From the NCBI GenBank assembly GCA_051652245.1, contig JBOFTV010000088.1:1-44043 (forward strand): a DNA stretch of 44,043 bases. The letters run 5' to 3'. A model generated the notes under the pieces. It worked only from the letters and a program-made list of their open reading frames with translations, was not told where the DNA came from and did not search any database. Below, one piece after another: positions 1 through 8,105 of the stretch. The stretch is from BHER01 sp051652245. GTDB lineage: Bacteria > Bacillota_I > Bacilli_A > Culicoidibacterales > Culicoidibacteraceae. How positions within the stretch are numbered: the first letter of the stretch is position 1; each line of letters starts with the position of its first letter. Position numbers and translations under genes: made by a program.

Positions 1-512
1 TGCCCTTTGTATGTGTGTGGGGTGATGTAGACACAAAAATCGAACAAAAAAAGAGGTTCTCTATCAAAAAAAGTTGAATCTAAATCATGCTGTTGGTGTA
101 TTGTCTAGAAATATATTAGGTCCGTTGAAAGGCAAAAAAGTAGCTTCAATCATATTAGCTATGACTGAAGCTACCATTAGAATAACAATCCCTGCTATGC
201 CAAATAGGCAGACCCAGAGAGTGTCCTATTCACGAGCAACAAAATATCACCAAAACTGCAAATCAACAGTATAAAATTAGAATTAAGTCAAGTCAATTCT
301 AATTCTTTTAGTATGCCGTTTTTTCTAACAAAACAAGTATATCATACCAATTCCCTCTATTTTCTGATTTTTTTGATGTTTTATCAAGAAACGGTTATAG
401 CATCTCTTAACTTACAAACATTGCTTAATTTTCTGCTAAAAGAAGATACCAGAAATCTACGCTCCATCACCATGTACCTCTTTCCACTTAGTATCCAAAT
501 AAATAAGAGGAA
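1..512. other. Stretch without a convincing intact gene
   Basis: Apart from the possible membrane-protein remnant, the open frames here are short, lack ribosome binding sites and have unlikely compositions. The one clear structure is a perfect inverted repeat with 10-base arms (275-284 and 295-304) around a 10-base loop. It is very AT-rich and followed by CTTTT on the plus strand, so it may be a weak terminator. Confidence 0.4.
85..291 (-). pseudogene. Possible remnant of a membrane protein (C-terminal end only)
   Basis: Reading the minus strand, an open frame of about 68 codons ends in TGA at 85-87. It encodes a hydrophobic helix followed by a short polar tail (it ends ..IFLDNTPTA). A TGA closes the frame upstream, and I see no ATG with a ribosome binding site, so it looks like the tail of a decayed membrane protein rather than an intact gene. 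I do not recognise the family. It could also be chance open frame in AT-rich DNA. Confidence 0.22.
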
Positions 513-704
513 TTACATTTTTGACAAAAAAGCGCGCCTTAGTATTTTTCGTAACAACTTTTTCCCCAAATAAAAATTAATACTACAAACTAGTAAAAAA
601 AATGGATAAGCCACTGCTAAAATAGTCAATGTTGTACTTGCTGTACTCAAACATAATATTAATATCCAGAGGCCTAGTAGTCCACCAATAAAAAATTCTT
701 TCAT
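513..704 (-). CDS. Small two-helix membrane protein, probably repressor-controlled
   Basis: This encodes 63 residues with two predicted membrane helices (about 7-25 and 28-48) and a strongly basic tail containing GKKLLRKILRR. I do not recognise the family. The start is placed at the second ATG because AAAGG lies 9 bases before it; the first ATG, at 713, directly abuts that AAAGG. A near-ideal promoter (TTGACT, 18-base spacer, TATAAT) drives it, and its spacer holds a perfect operator for what is likely the divergent S24 repressor. If the repressor self-cleaves after DNA damage, this protein would be made during stress, like other damage-induced small membrane proteins. That role is inference from layout only. 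Confidence 0.6.
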   Translation of the reverse strand: MKEFFIGGLLGLWILILCLSTASTTLTILAVAYPFFLLVCSINFYLGKKLLRKILRRAFLSKM

Positions 705-737
705 TTCAATCATCCTTTACAATACTTTAATAACCTC

Positions 738-767
738 ATTATAAACCAAAATGGTTATATAAGTCAA
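738..767 (-). promoter_or_regulatory. Promoter of the small membrane protein
   Basis: On the minus strand, TTGACT (762-767) and TATAAT (738-743) are separated by 18 bases. The 13-base operator at 744-756 fills most of the spacer and abuts the -10 box, so bound repressor would block the polymerase. Confidence 0.75.
744..756. promoter_or_regulatory. Operator 1 (ACC-N5-GGT palindrome)
   Basis: The sequence AACCAAAATGGTT has perfect 5-base arms. It shares the ACC-N5-GGT pattern with two further sites in the same intergenic region and lies inside the promoter of the small membrane protein. Confidence 0.65.
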
Positions 768-776
768 GGGTTTTAT

Positions 777-789
777 GACCTTTTTGGTT
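777..789. promoter_or_regulatory. Operator 2 (ACC-N5-GGT palindrome)
   Basis: The sequence GACCTTTTTGGTT has the same ACC-N5-GGT core as operator 1. Its centre is 33 bases from operator 1 and 39 bases from operator 3. It sits between the two divergent promoters. Confidence 0.6.
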
Positions 790-814
790 ATTCTTTTAAT
801 TTTACCACTTCTTG

Positions 815-843
815 TTGCCAAAACGGTAAAGATATAGTATAAT
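815..843 (+). promoter_or_regulatory. Promoter of the S24 repressor gene with operator 3
   Basis: TTGCCA (815-820) and TATAAT (838-843) are separated by 17 bases. A third operator, TGCCAAAACGGTA at 816-828, covers the -35 box. This predicts negative autoregulation of the repressor. Confidence 0.7.
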
Positions 844-874
844 TGAGCTAACTTAATTCAAAGGAGGCTTTACG

Positions 875-1540
875 ATGGCTATTGACACATATGTCCAACA
901 AAAACTTAAGCAATTACGTGAAGAGCAAAAATATACATTAGAGCAACTTGCTCGTAAATTAGATACTACATCCATAACACTTTCACGTTATGAAACCGGA
1001 AAAAGATCCGTGAGCCTTTGCATTTTAGAAGAAATATGCAAAGTATATCATTTAACAATTTCAGATTTTTTCAATAATCAAAAAGCAGGACTTCCAACTA
1101 ATAATCCTGTTTCTAGCACCGTGAGCACTTCTAATATTTTCATTTATGGTGAGATATCTGCTGGTGCCTTTTTAGCAGCCAATGAAGATTATATTGCCGA
1201 AATTGAAATCCCTTCCTCCCTTTCCAAAAAACATGGCCGTGCTAATCTTTTTGGGTTAGTTGTCAAAGGCAATAGCATGAATAAAATCGTCCAAAATCAG
1301 GACTACGTAATTTTAAACAAACAGCAAACAGCAAATAACGGCGATGTTGTAGCCGTTTTGGTTAATGGAGAGGATGCCACACTAAAACGGTTCTATCAAC
1401 TTGATAATGAAACACTTATTTTAAAGCCTGAAAGTAACGATGCCCAATATCAGCCCATTACAATTGACTTGCGTGATCCAAATATTTCAATTGAAATTCT
1501 TGGAAAACTTGTCTGGCACTGTAGTTCTGTGTATAATTAA
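875..1540 (+). CDS. XRE-family repressor with S24 self-cleaving peptidase domain (HdiR/CI-like)
   Basis: This is a 221-residue transcriptional repressor. Residues 6-60 form an XRE-type helix-turn-helix. The C-terminal half is an S24 LexA/CI-type autopeptidase: the Ala96-Gly97 cleavage site (ISAG), Ser134 in GNSM and Lys171 in TLKRF are all present, with the Ser-Lys spacing of 37 seen in LexA. Proteins of this architecture, such as lactococcal HdiR and phage CI repressors, cleave themselves when RecA is activated by DNA damage. No phage genes surround it, so a chromosomal stress regulator is more likely than a prophage repressor. AAGGAGG lies just before the ATG. Three ACC-N5-GGT operators upstream suggest control of itself and of the divergent small membrane protein. 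Confidence 0.88.
   Translation: MAIDTYVQQKLKQLREEQKYTLEQLARKLDTTSITLSRYETGKRSVSLCILEEICKVYHLTISDFFNNQKAGLPTNNPVSSTVSTSNIFIYGEISAGAFLAANEDYIAEIEIPSSLSKKHGRANLFGLVVKGNSMNKIVQNQDYVILNKQQTANNGDVVAVLVNGEDATLKRFYQLDNETLILKPESNDAQYQPITIDLRDPNISIEILGKLVWHCSSVYN
1509..1537 (+). promoter_or_regulatory. Promoter of def
   Basis: TTGTCT (1509-1514) and TATAAT (1532-1537) are 17 bases apart. They lie within the last codons of the repressor gene, so def can be transcribed independently of the autoregulated repressor. Confidence 0.6.
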
Positions 1541-1570
1541 GCTATAATTTAAACCAAAGGAGACTTTTAT

Positions 1571-2152
1571 ATGATTCTAATGAACGATATCATCGATGAA
1601 TACCACGAAAATATTAGGCAGAAATCTGAACCGGTAGATTTTCCACTTTCCCCAGAAAATCAAGCAATTTTGGATAGCCTTCTTGAATATGTAGAAAATA
1701 GTGTTGACGAGCAAAAGGCTGAAACTTATGGACTTCGTGAAAGTGTTGGTATCGCTGCGCCACAGATTAATATCTTAAAGCAGCTTTGTGTTATTTCAGC
1801 TGAAAATGAAGATGGTACTACGGTTCAACATCAATTTATTAACCCTAAAATCATTCGTCATGCAAATTTCCTCACTTATTTACCAGCAGGTGAAGGGTGC
1901 CTTTCAGTCAATCGGATCATTGAAGGAATAGTTCCCCGATATGAGAAAATAACAGTTAAAAATCATCGTATTGATGGTTCTCCCTATAACCTTACTTTTG
2001 AAGGCTATTTAGCAATTGTTGTACAACATGAAATTGATCATCTGAACGGAATTTTATTTATGGACCGGATAAACCCTAATAATCCAATGGTACCCCCTCC
2101 AAATTCTATCCCCCTGGGATCTAACGAGGCTCACTCAGTAGAAGACAAATAA
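1571..2152 (+). CDS. def: Peptide deformylase
   Basis: The enzyme removes the formyl group from the N-terminal methionine of new proteins using a bound metal ion. All three family motifs are present: GIAAPQ (60-65), EGCLS (108-112, metal ligand Cys110) and QHEIDH (152-157, ligands His153 and His157, catalytic Glu154). At 193 residues it has the length and insertion typical of the type 2 deformylases of Gram-positive bacteria. AAAGGAG sits 8 bases before the first ATG, which favours that start over the ATG three codons later. It follows the S24 repressor gene by 30 bases but has its own promoter, and a hairpin terminator follows. Confidence 0.95.
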   Translation: MILMNDIIDEYHENIRQKSEPVDFPLSPENQAILDSLLEYVENSVDEQKAETYGLRESVGIAAPQINILKQLCVISAENEDGTTVQHQFINPKIIRHANFLTYLPAGEGCLSVNRIIEGIVPRYEKITVKNHRIDGSPYNLTFEGYLAIVVQHEIDHLNGILFMDRINPNNPMVPPPNSIPLGSNEAHSVEDK

Positions 2153-2159
2153 TTTTCAC

Positions 2160-2188
2160 AGCACTATTTTGCAGAAAATAGTGCTTTT
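2160..2188 (+). terminator. Terminator after def
   Basis: AGCACTATTTT and AAAATAGTGCT pair around a GCAG loop, followed by a short T-rich run. Confidence 0.75.
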
Positions 2189-2225
2189 CTGTGCTATCTT
2201 TCGCCAAATAATTACAATTATTTGT

Positions 2226-2508
2226 TTGGACAAATTTTGGATAAACGTGTATAATGTTACATAGTAAGATAAATACCTAGTTTATTTTTTTATCGTATTT
2301 CACGATGTGAAGTATTATAACAATAACTTTAATAACAATATTCCATCGGCATTTTTTCTATATTTTGTCGATATAAAGTAATATCCAATACTAGATTACA
2401 AATATTTTATATTACCACAAATAATAAATGCTTAAATATATAGGCACACAATCAGCCGTTTTCTCTTTGTGATTTTTATTATTTATTTTGAGAGGAGATT
2501 TATATTAA
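2226..2508 (+). promoter_or_regulatory. Promoter and long leader of rnjA
   Basis: TTGGAC (2226-2231), an 18-base spacer and TATAAT (2250-2255) form a promoter. Transcription from it would give an untranslated leader of about 245 bases before the rnjA start. I see no gene and no recognisable riboswitch in this leader, only short weak hairpins. It ends in GAGAGGAGA, 10 bases before the ATG. Confidence 0.5.
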
Positions 2509-4218
2509 ATGAAATTTTTAAAACCCGATGAAACCGCTATTGTTGCAATAGGAGGTTTAGGTGAAGTGGGAAAAAACATGTACATGCTACAGCACCGCGA
2601 TGAAATCGTCTTAATTGATGCTGGTGTTATGTTTCCTAGCGATGAATTATTAGGAGTTGATTATGTTATCCCTGATTTATCATATTTAATTGAAAATGAG
2701 CAGAAAATCAAAGCTCTCTTTATAACACACGGCCACGAAGATCATATTGGGAGCATCCATTTTTTACTACAAAAAGTTAAAATTCCCGTGATTTATTCGG
2801 CCAAATTAGGTCTTGCCCTTATTAGAAATAAACTTGCTAATAATAAGGTTAAACCCGATAAAACAAAATTTTTCGAGTTTTCTGAAAGTTCTGTTTTCCA
2901 GTCACGTTATTTTAAAATTAATTTTTATCTTACTACCCACAGTATTCCAGATGCCTATGCCATTGAAGCAATCACTCCTAATGGACGTGTTGTTCACACA
3001 GGCGACTTTAAGTTTGATTTCACTCCTGTTGGACCTCAAGCAAATCTAGCAAAAATGGCTGATATGGGCGTTTCTGGTGTAGATTTATTACTTTCTGATA
3101 GTACCAATTCTGAAATAAAAGGGATGAGTATCAGTGAAAAAGAAGTTGGTGAAACGCTTCTTAAGATGATAGAACAAGCCAAAGGGCGTGTTATCGTTGC
3201 AACATTTGCTTCCAATGTTTACCGTGTTCAACAAGTCGTTGAAGCTTCCATAAAAACAGGACGAAAAATCGCTGTTTTTGGTCGTAGTATGGAATCAGTT
3301 GTTCGTATTGGACAGCGCCTTGGATACATTAAGGCTAATAAGGATTCATTTATTAAAGAATCTGAGTTAAAAAGAACACCAAATCACAAAGTGACTATCT
3401 TATGTACTGGTTCACAGGGTGAAGCGCTCGCTGCCCTTTCACGTATTGCTTATGGTTCACATAAACAAGTCAAGCTAATCCCTGGTGATACCGTGATTTT
3501 CTCTTCTTCTCCAATTCCAGGAAATGTCACAAGCGTAAACAATATTATTAACCGCCTCTGTCGCGCTGGTGCCGATGTTGTCTATGGTAAAGAGAAATCA
3601 ATTCATACTTCTGGTCACGCGGCTCAAGAAGAACAAAAACTAATGCTCACTTTACTAAAACCTAAAAATTTCATGCCCATCCATGGTGAACATCGAATGT
3701 TACAAATTCATTCAGAAACAGCACAAACTTGTGGTGTCAAAAAGGAAAATTGCTTCATTCAACAAAATGGTGATGTAATGGCCTTAAAAAAGGGTGTTGT
3801 TTATCCAATTGGAAAAATATCAGCTACTGATTGGTATGTTGAAGGAAATACTATTGGTGGAATTGGAGCAAATATTGTTTCTGAGCGAACTAGCCTTGCT
3901 AAAAGCGGATTTATTTCTGTCCATATCCAAGTCAATAGCAATAATGGTAGTGTTGAAGTTAAAAGACCAAGTTTCCATATTCGTGGACTAGCAATGCATG
4001 TGCATATCGAAGAACTTGTTGCTGACATTAAACAGGATGTCTATGAATCAGCGCAAAGCTTCTTTTCTGTCCCTGATAAGAAAACAGACTACTCACGTTT
4101 GAAAAATGATATTGCAAAAACAATTAAGAATCAGTGCGTTAAAGAACTCAATCGTGAGCCGGTTGTTATCACAACACTTTCAATCACTCATAAGAATAAT
4201 AAAGTTTTTATCCAATAA
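2509..4218 (+). CDS. rnjA: Ribonuclease J
   Basis: RNase J is a dual 5' exonuclease and endonuclease of the metallo-beta-lactamase/beta-CASP family, central to mRNA decay and rRNA maturation in Bacillota. Residues 74-79 read HGHEDH, the zinc-binding HxHxDH motif. HTGDFKFD carries a further ligand region, and IHTSGHA near residue 368 and MPIHGEHRM near residue 390 are the beta-CASP signatures. The start MKF..DETA..GGLGEVGKNMY resembles RNase J1 rather than J2, and the 569-residue length fits. The gene stands alone between a long leader and a strong terminator. Confidence 0.95.
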   Translation: MKFLKPDETAIVAIGGLGEVGKNMYMLQHRDEIVLIDAGVMFPSDELLGVDYVIPDLSYLIENEQKIKALFITHGHEDHIGSIHFLLQKVKIPVIYSAKLGLALIRNKLANNKVKPDKTKFFEFSESSVFQSRYFKINFYLTTHSIPDAYAIEAITPNGRVVHTGDFKFDFTPVGPQANLAKMADMGVSGVDLLLSDSTNSEIKGMSISEKEVGETLLKMIEQAKGRVIVATFASNVYRVQQVVEASIKTGRKIAVFGRSMESVVRIGQRLGYIKANKDSFIKESELKRTPNHKVTILCTGSQGEALAALSRIAYGSHKQVKLIPGDTVIFSSSPIPGNVTSVNNIINRLCRAGADVVYGKEKSIHTSGHAAQEEQKLMLTLLKPKNFMPIHGEHRMLQIHSETAQTCGVKKENCFIQQNGDVMALKKGVVYPIGKISATDWYVEGNTIGGIGANIVSERTSLAKSGFISVHIQVNSNNGSVEVKRPSFHIRGLAMHVHIEELVADIKQDVYESAQSFFSVPDKKTDYSRLKNDIAKTIKNQCVKELNREPVVITTLSITHKNNKVFIQ

Positions 4219-4224
4219 ATAAAA

Positions 4225-4257
4225 AGCAAAATCATAACATTATGATTTTGCTTTTTT
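4225..4257. terminator. Bidirectional terminator between rnjA and fabZ
   Basis: Thirteen-base perfect arms (4225-4237 and 4240-4252) with a CA loop are flanked by an A-run and a T-run, so it can end transcripts from both convergent genes. Confidence 0.88.
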
Positions 4258-4261
4258 CTTG

Positions 4262-4732
4262 TTATTTGTTCACATTTTCTGCTACAACGAAGCTAATTTC
4301 GGCCTCGGTTGCTTTGATACCATCAACTGTTGCTCTGACTTTAGCGCTCCCAAAAACTTTACCTTGAAATGTTTTAGTTCTTATTGTCTCAACATAGAGC
4401 TCTAACACATCCCCTGGAACAACTTGTTTCCTAAACTTAGCTTTATCAATACCAGTAAAGAAAACTAGCTTGCCGCGGTGCTCTTCTTGTGACAACATCG
4501 CAACTGCTCCTACTTGAGCCAATGCCTCAATAATTAAAACCCCTGGCATCACTTGATACTCGGGAAAATGTCCTTGAAAAAAAGGCTCATTCGCTGTCAC
4601 ATTTTTACGACCAACTATATAATCGTTCCCCGCTTCTGTTTTACCGATTTCATCAATTCGATCAACTAATAAAAAAGGATAGCGATGAGGGATGATTGCT
4701 TTTATCTGCTCACTATTATAAACTACCGCCAT
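4262..4732 (-). CDS. fabZ: 3-hydroxyacyl-ACP dehydratase FabZ
   Basis: FabZ dehydrates 3-hydroxyacyl-ACP to trans-2-enoyl-ACP in fatty-acid elongation. It is a single hot-dog domain of 156 residues. The catalytic His55 lies in FFQGHFP and Glu69 in PGVLIIEALAQ. IIPHRYPFLLVDRI near the N-terminus is the standard family signature. It is the last gene of the acc/fab operon, 15 bases after fabF, and is followed by the convergent terminator shared with rnjA. No second dehydratase or FabA/FabN-type isomerase is visible in the window. Confidence 0.95.
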   Translation of the reverse strand: MAVVYNSEQIKAIIPHRYPFLLVDRIDEIGKTEAGNDYIVGRKNVTANEPFFQGHFPEYQVMPGVLIIEALAQVGAVAMLSQEEHRGKLVFFTGIDKAKFRKQVVPGDVLELYVETIRTKTFQGKVFGSAKVRATVDGIKATEAEISFVVAENVNK

Positions 4733-4747
4733 TCATACTTCCTCCTT

Positions 4748-6001
4748 TTATTTTTCATCATATTTTTTGAATGTTAATGTACCATTATGTCCCCCAAAAC
4801 CAAATGAATTACTCATTGCATATTTTATATCTTGCTTTCGCCCAACTTTTGCAACATAATCTAGGTCTAGTCCAGCACCGGCTTCTTCTAATCCAGCTGT
4901 TGGCGGTAGAAATCCTTCTTTAAGAGCAAAAATGGTTGCTATCGCTTCAATTCCTCCTGAAGCACCTAACAGGTGACCAGTCATCGATTTTGTTGAGCTT
5001 ACAGCCAAATTTTGAGCGTGTTCTCCAAACATCTTCTTAATTGCTAGTGTTTCAAAAGAATCATTGTAAGGTGTACTTGTTCCATGCGCGTTGATGTAAT
5101 CAACATCTTCAGGGTTGATACCAGCTTGCTGCAATGAATACTTCATTGCTCGCATTGCCCCTTTTCCTTCTGGGTCGGGTGATGTCATATGATGTCCATC
5201 ACTGGTAATACCATAACCTACTATTTCACCATATATTGTTGCTCCCCGCTTTTTAGCGTGTTCGAGTTCTTCTAAAATCAGAATGCCTGCACCTTCTCCC
5301 ATAACAAAACCATTTCTATCTTTATCAAATGGAATTGATGCTCTTAATGGGTTCGCTGAACCACTTAAAGCTGTTAATGCTTCAAATCCAGCAATAGACA
5401 TCCTTGTGATTGGTGCTTCCGACCCACCCGCAATCATAATATCGGCGTTATTATGCTTAATTATATTAAATGATTCACCAATTGATTGTGTCGCTGCTGC
5501 ACATGCAGTAACTAATGCTGGAGTTGGACCCTGCGCTTTCATCTTAATTGAAACATTTCCCGTTGCCATATTAGCTAGCATCATTGGGATGAATAGGGGG
5601 CTCGGCTTGGTTTTTTTTTCTATAAAGTAGTTACGGAATTCTTTTTCCCATGTTTGAGCTCCCCCTACCCCTGAACCGATACTTACGCCAATTCTTTCGG
5701 TATCATAATTAATATTTTCGTAATCTAGTCCTGCTACCTTCATTGCTTCCATTGTTGCTGCCATCGCAAAGTGAGTATAAAGGTCATAACGCCTAACTTC
5801 CATTTTTGAGACAAAATCTGTTGGTTCAAAATTTTTGACAAATGCTGCTACTTTTGTTTTTAATTTATCCATATCTGCTACTTTATCTCCGATTAATTCA
5901 ATTCCTACGACACCATTTTTAATGTTTTCCCAATATGTTGCTATATCATTTCCTAATGGAGATATTACTCCCATACCTGTAACGACTACGCGTCTTGTCA
6001 T
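4748..6001 (-). CDS. fabF: 3-oxoacyl-ACP synthase II FabF
   Basis: FabF is the elongating condensing enzyme that joins malonyl-ACP to acyl-ACP. The thiolase-fold catalytic triad is complete: Cys167 (TACAAATQSIG), His306 (NAHGTSTPYND) and His343 (TGHLLGASG). The 417-residue length and the GFGGHNGTL C-terminal motif fit FabF. It lies 44 bases after fabG in the operon and just before fabZ. Confidence 0.96.
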   Translation of the reverse strand: MTRRVVVTGMGVISPLGNDIATYWENIKNGVVGIELIGDKVADMDKLKTKVAAFVKNFEPTDFVSKMEVRRYDLYTHFAMAATMEAMKVAGLDYENINYDTERIGVSIGSGVGGAQTWEKEFRNYFIEKKTKPSPLFIPMMLANMATGNVSIKMKAQGPTPALVTACAAATQSIGESFNIIKHNNADIMIAGGSEAPITRMSIAGFEALTALSGSANPLRASIPFDKDRNGFVMGEGAGILILEELEHAKKRGATIYGEIVGYGITSDGHHMTSPDPEGKGAMRAMKYSLQQAGINPEDVDYINAHGTSTPYNDSFETLAIKKMFGEHAQNLAVSSTKSMTGHLLGASGGIEAIATIFALKEGFLPPTAGLEEAGAGLDLDYVAKVGRKQDIKYAMSNSFGFGGHNGTLTFKKYDEK

Positions 6002-6045
6002 AATTTATTCCTCTTTCCTCTATTTTACTAAGCTATCTTATGTAA

Positions 6046-6804
6046 TTACATAGCTATACCACCATCAACAGATAGCACTTGACCAGTCATGTAGCCGGAC
6101 ATTGAACTAGCTAAAAAGACTGCTACACTTGCAACATCTTCAACACTACCTAATGTTTTCATTGGGATATACTCGACCATTTTCGCTATTTGAGCTTCCG
6201 TTAATTTATCAGTCATATCTGAAACAATAAATCCGGGTGCAATTGCATTAACCCTAATATTTCGCGCAGCTACTTCTTTTGCGAGCGATTTTGTCATGCC
6301 AATTAAGCCAGCTTTTGACGCTGAATAGTTAACTTGCCCAGCATTCCCTGTAATCCCCACTACCGAAGACATATTTATGATATTCCCACTTTTTTGCTTT
6401 ATCATTATTTGTACCGCTGCTCTTGCAACTAAAAAAGCACCTTTTAGATTAACATCAATAACAGCATCAAAGTCTTCGGGTTTCATGCGCATTACTAGTG
6501 AATCCTTTGTAATTCCCGCATTATTAACAACTACATCTAAGCGGCCAAATTGATTCATAATTTCTTGGAACATCGCAGTTACACCATTTATGTCAACTAC
6601 ATCACATTGAATAATTAGAACCTTTGATCCCTGTAGCTCTATCTCGGATGCAAGTTTGTTTACGGCTTCTCGCGATTTATCGCTTCTGTAATTCAAAATA
6701 ATTTTGGTTGATAGCTTAGCAAAACTTCGCGCTACTGCAGCACCAATCCCTTTTGGCGAGCCAACCCCTGTGATTAATACAACTTTATTTTCTAATGTTA
6801 TCAT
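6046..6804 (-). CDS. fabG: 3-oxoacyl-ACP reductase FabG
   Basis: This is an NADPH-dependent short-chain dehydrogenase that reduces 3-oxoacyl-ACP. The active-site residues are Ser147, Tyr160 and Lys164, with the NNAG motif at 94-97. The glycine-rich loop reads TGVGSPKGIG, two residues longer than the usual TGxSxGIG. The C-terminus (GQVLSVDGGIAM) is typical of FabG. The operon position between fabD and fabF supports this assignment over a generic SDR. Confidence 0.93.
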   Translation of the reverse strand: MITLENKVVLITGVGSPKGIGAAVARSFAKLSTKIILNYRSDKSREAVNKLASEIELQGSKVLIIQCDVVDINGVTAMFQEIMNQFGRLDVVVNNAGITKDSLVMRMKPEDFDAVIDVNLKGAFLVARAAVQIMIKQKSGNIINMSSVVGITGNAGQVNYSASKAGLIGMTKSLAKEVAARNIRVNAIAPGFIVSDMTDKLTEAQIAKMVEYIPMKTLGSVEDVASVAVFLASSMSGYMTGQVLSVDGGIAM

Positions 6805-6817
6805 ATTTTCTCTCCTT

Positions 6818-7762
6818 TTAAATCGTGTCTAAACTAGCACACTGCGCAATAACCAACGCAATATCTGCTACTGAATCAGTGCTATAGACCTTTACTGTTT
6901 TATCAATTTTTTTGACAAAGGTTCCTAATATGTTTTTAGGACCTATTTCAATGAATGTATCGACACCATCAGCAATCATTTGCTTAATTTGATCTTCAAA
7001 ATAAACTGATGATGAAACTTGTTTTGCCAGATTAGTTTTAATCTCTTCTGGATCATTAGCTAAATACGTCCCGGTTACATTTGTTAAAACTGGGTGTTTT
7101 AATTCATTTATTTCTATGTTTGATAAAACAACTGCCAGCTTTTTGGCTGCATTTTCCAATAATGAAGTATGAAATGGTCCACTTACTTTTAAGGCAATTG
7201 AGCGAATTTTTTGCTCTTTTAATATCGCAACTGCAGCATCCACGGCCTGTTTTTCTCCACCAATAACTATTTGTCCGGGACAATTATAATTGGCGATTTC
7301 AACCACACCAATGTGTGCTGCTACTCTACAAGCGTTATTAACTACCTCTCTTGACGCACCCAAAATTGCAACCATCGCAGATTCTATTTTTGGAAGCTCA
7401 CTTTCCATTAGTAGTCCTCTTGTATGCACCAGCGGAATCACCGTTTCTAGTGCTAATGCCTCCGCTGCATACAGTGCCCCATACTCACCTAGACTTAATC
7501 CACAGTAAACATCCCCCATAACCCCTGCTTCTTTTAAAACTTCAACAATTGCGATACTCATTGTAATAATCGCTGGTTGTGTAAATCGCGTTTGCCCTAA
7601 GTCTTCGACTGGTCCTTCTAACATCATCTTTGCCAGATCAAATCCTAATAATTCATTTGCTTTATGATAGACAAAAAGGGCTGTTTGATAAGTATCAACC
7701 AGCTCCTTTCCCATACCCACATATTGTGAGCCCTGTCCTGCAAATAAGAATGCTTTCTTCAT
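6818..7762 (-). CDS. fabD: Malonyl-CoA:ACP transacylase FabD
   Basis: FabD moves malonyl groups from CoA to ACP. It has the GQGSQ motif (9-13), nucleophile Ser90 in GLSLGEYGAL and catalytic His198 in GPFHTSLL. The 314-residue length is normal. It is encoded 59 bases downstream of acpP and 13 bases upstream of fabG. Confidence 0.95.
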   Translation of the reverse strand: MKKAFLFAGQGSQYVGMGKELVDTYQTALFVYHKANELLGFDLAKMMLEGPVEDLGQTRFTQPAIITMSIAIVEVLKEAGVMGDVYCGLSLGEYGALYAAEALALETVIPLVHTRGLLMESELPKIESAMVAILGASREVVNNACRVAAHIGVVEIANYNCPGQIVIGGEKQAVDAAVAILKEQKIRSIALKVSGPFHTSLLENAAKKLAVVLSNIEINELKHPVLTNVTGTYLANDPEEIKTNLAKQVSSSVYFEDQIKQMIADGVDTFIEIGPKNILGTFVKKIDKTVKVYSTDSVADIALVIAQCASLDTI

Positions 7763-7821
7763 TATATTACCTACTTACATCTAATTTTCACTAGTACTAC
7801 TGACTAATTAAAATCTTTTAT

Positions 7822-8058
7822 TTATTTTTGTGCGTTTTCTACACGTGTTACAATATCACCGACTGTTTTTATTTGTAATAATTCTTCTTCAGGTACTTCA
7901 ATTCCAAATTCCCCTTCAATTTCGACTACAACTTCCATTACAGCAATTGAATCTGCTCCTAGGTCTTCTTGAATATTTGATTCCATTGAAACATCCTCTG
8001 CTTCAACTCCTAATTGATCAACTAAAATTTCTGTTACTTTTGCTAAAATTGCGCTCAT
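7822..8058 (-). CDS. acpP: Acyl carrier protein
   Basis: This acidic 78-residue carrier holds growing acyl chains on a phosphopantetheine arm. The attachment site is Ser37 in GADSIAVMEVV; the family usually has DSL, so DSI is a conservative variant. It is placed between fabH and fabD, the common position in Gram-positive fab operons. Confidence 0.95.
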   Translation of the reverse strand: MSAILAKVTEILVDQLGVEAEDVSMESNIQEDLGADSIAVMEVVVEIEGEFGIEVPEEELLQIKTVGDIVTRVENAQK

Positions 8059-8105
8059 TTAATTTCATTCCTTTCACTTTTCTATTCTTAATTATACAGT
8101 ATTCT

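Noticed and set aside
875..1540. S24 repressor as sign of a prophage
   Set aside because: No integrase, excisionase, Cro-like or structural phage genes are nearby; def and rnjA follow directly.
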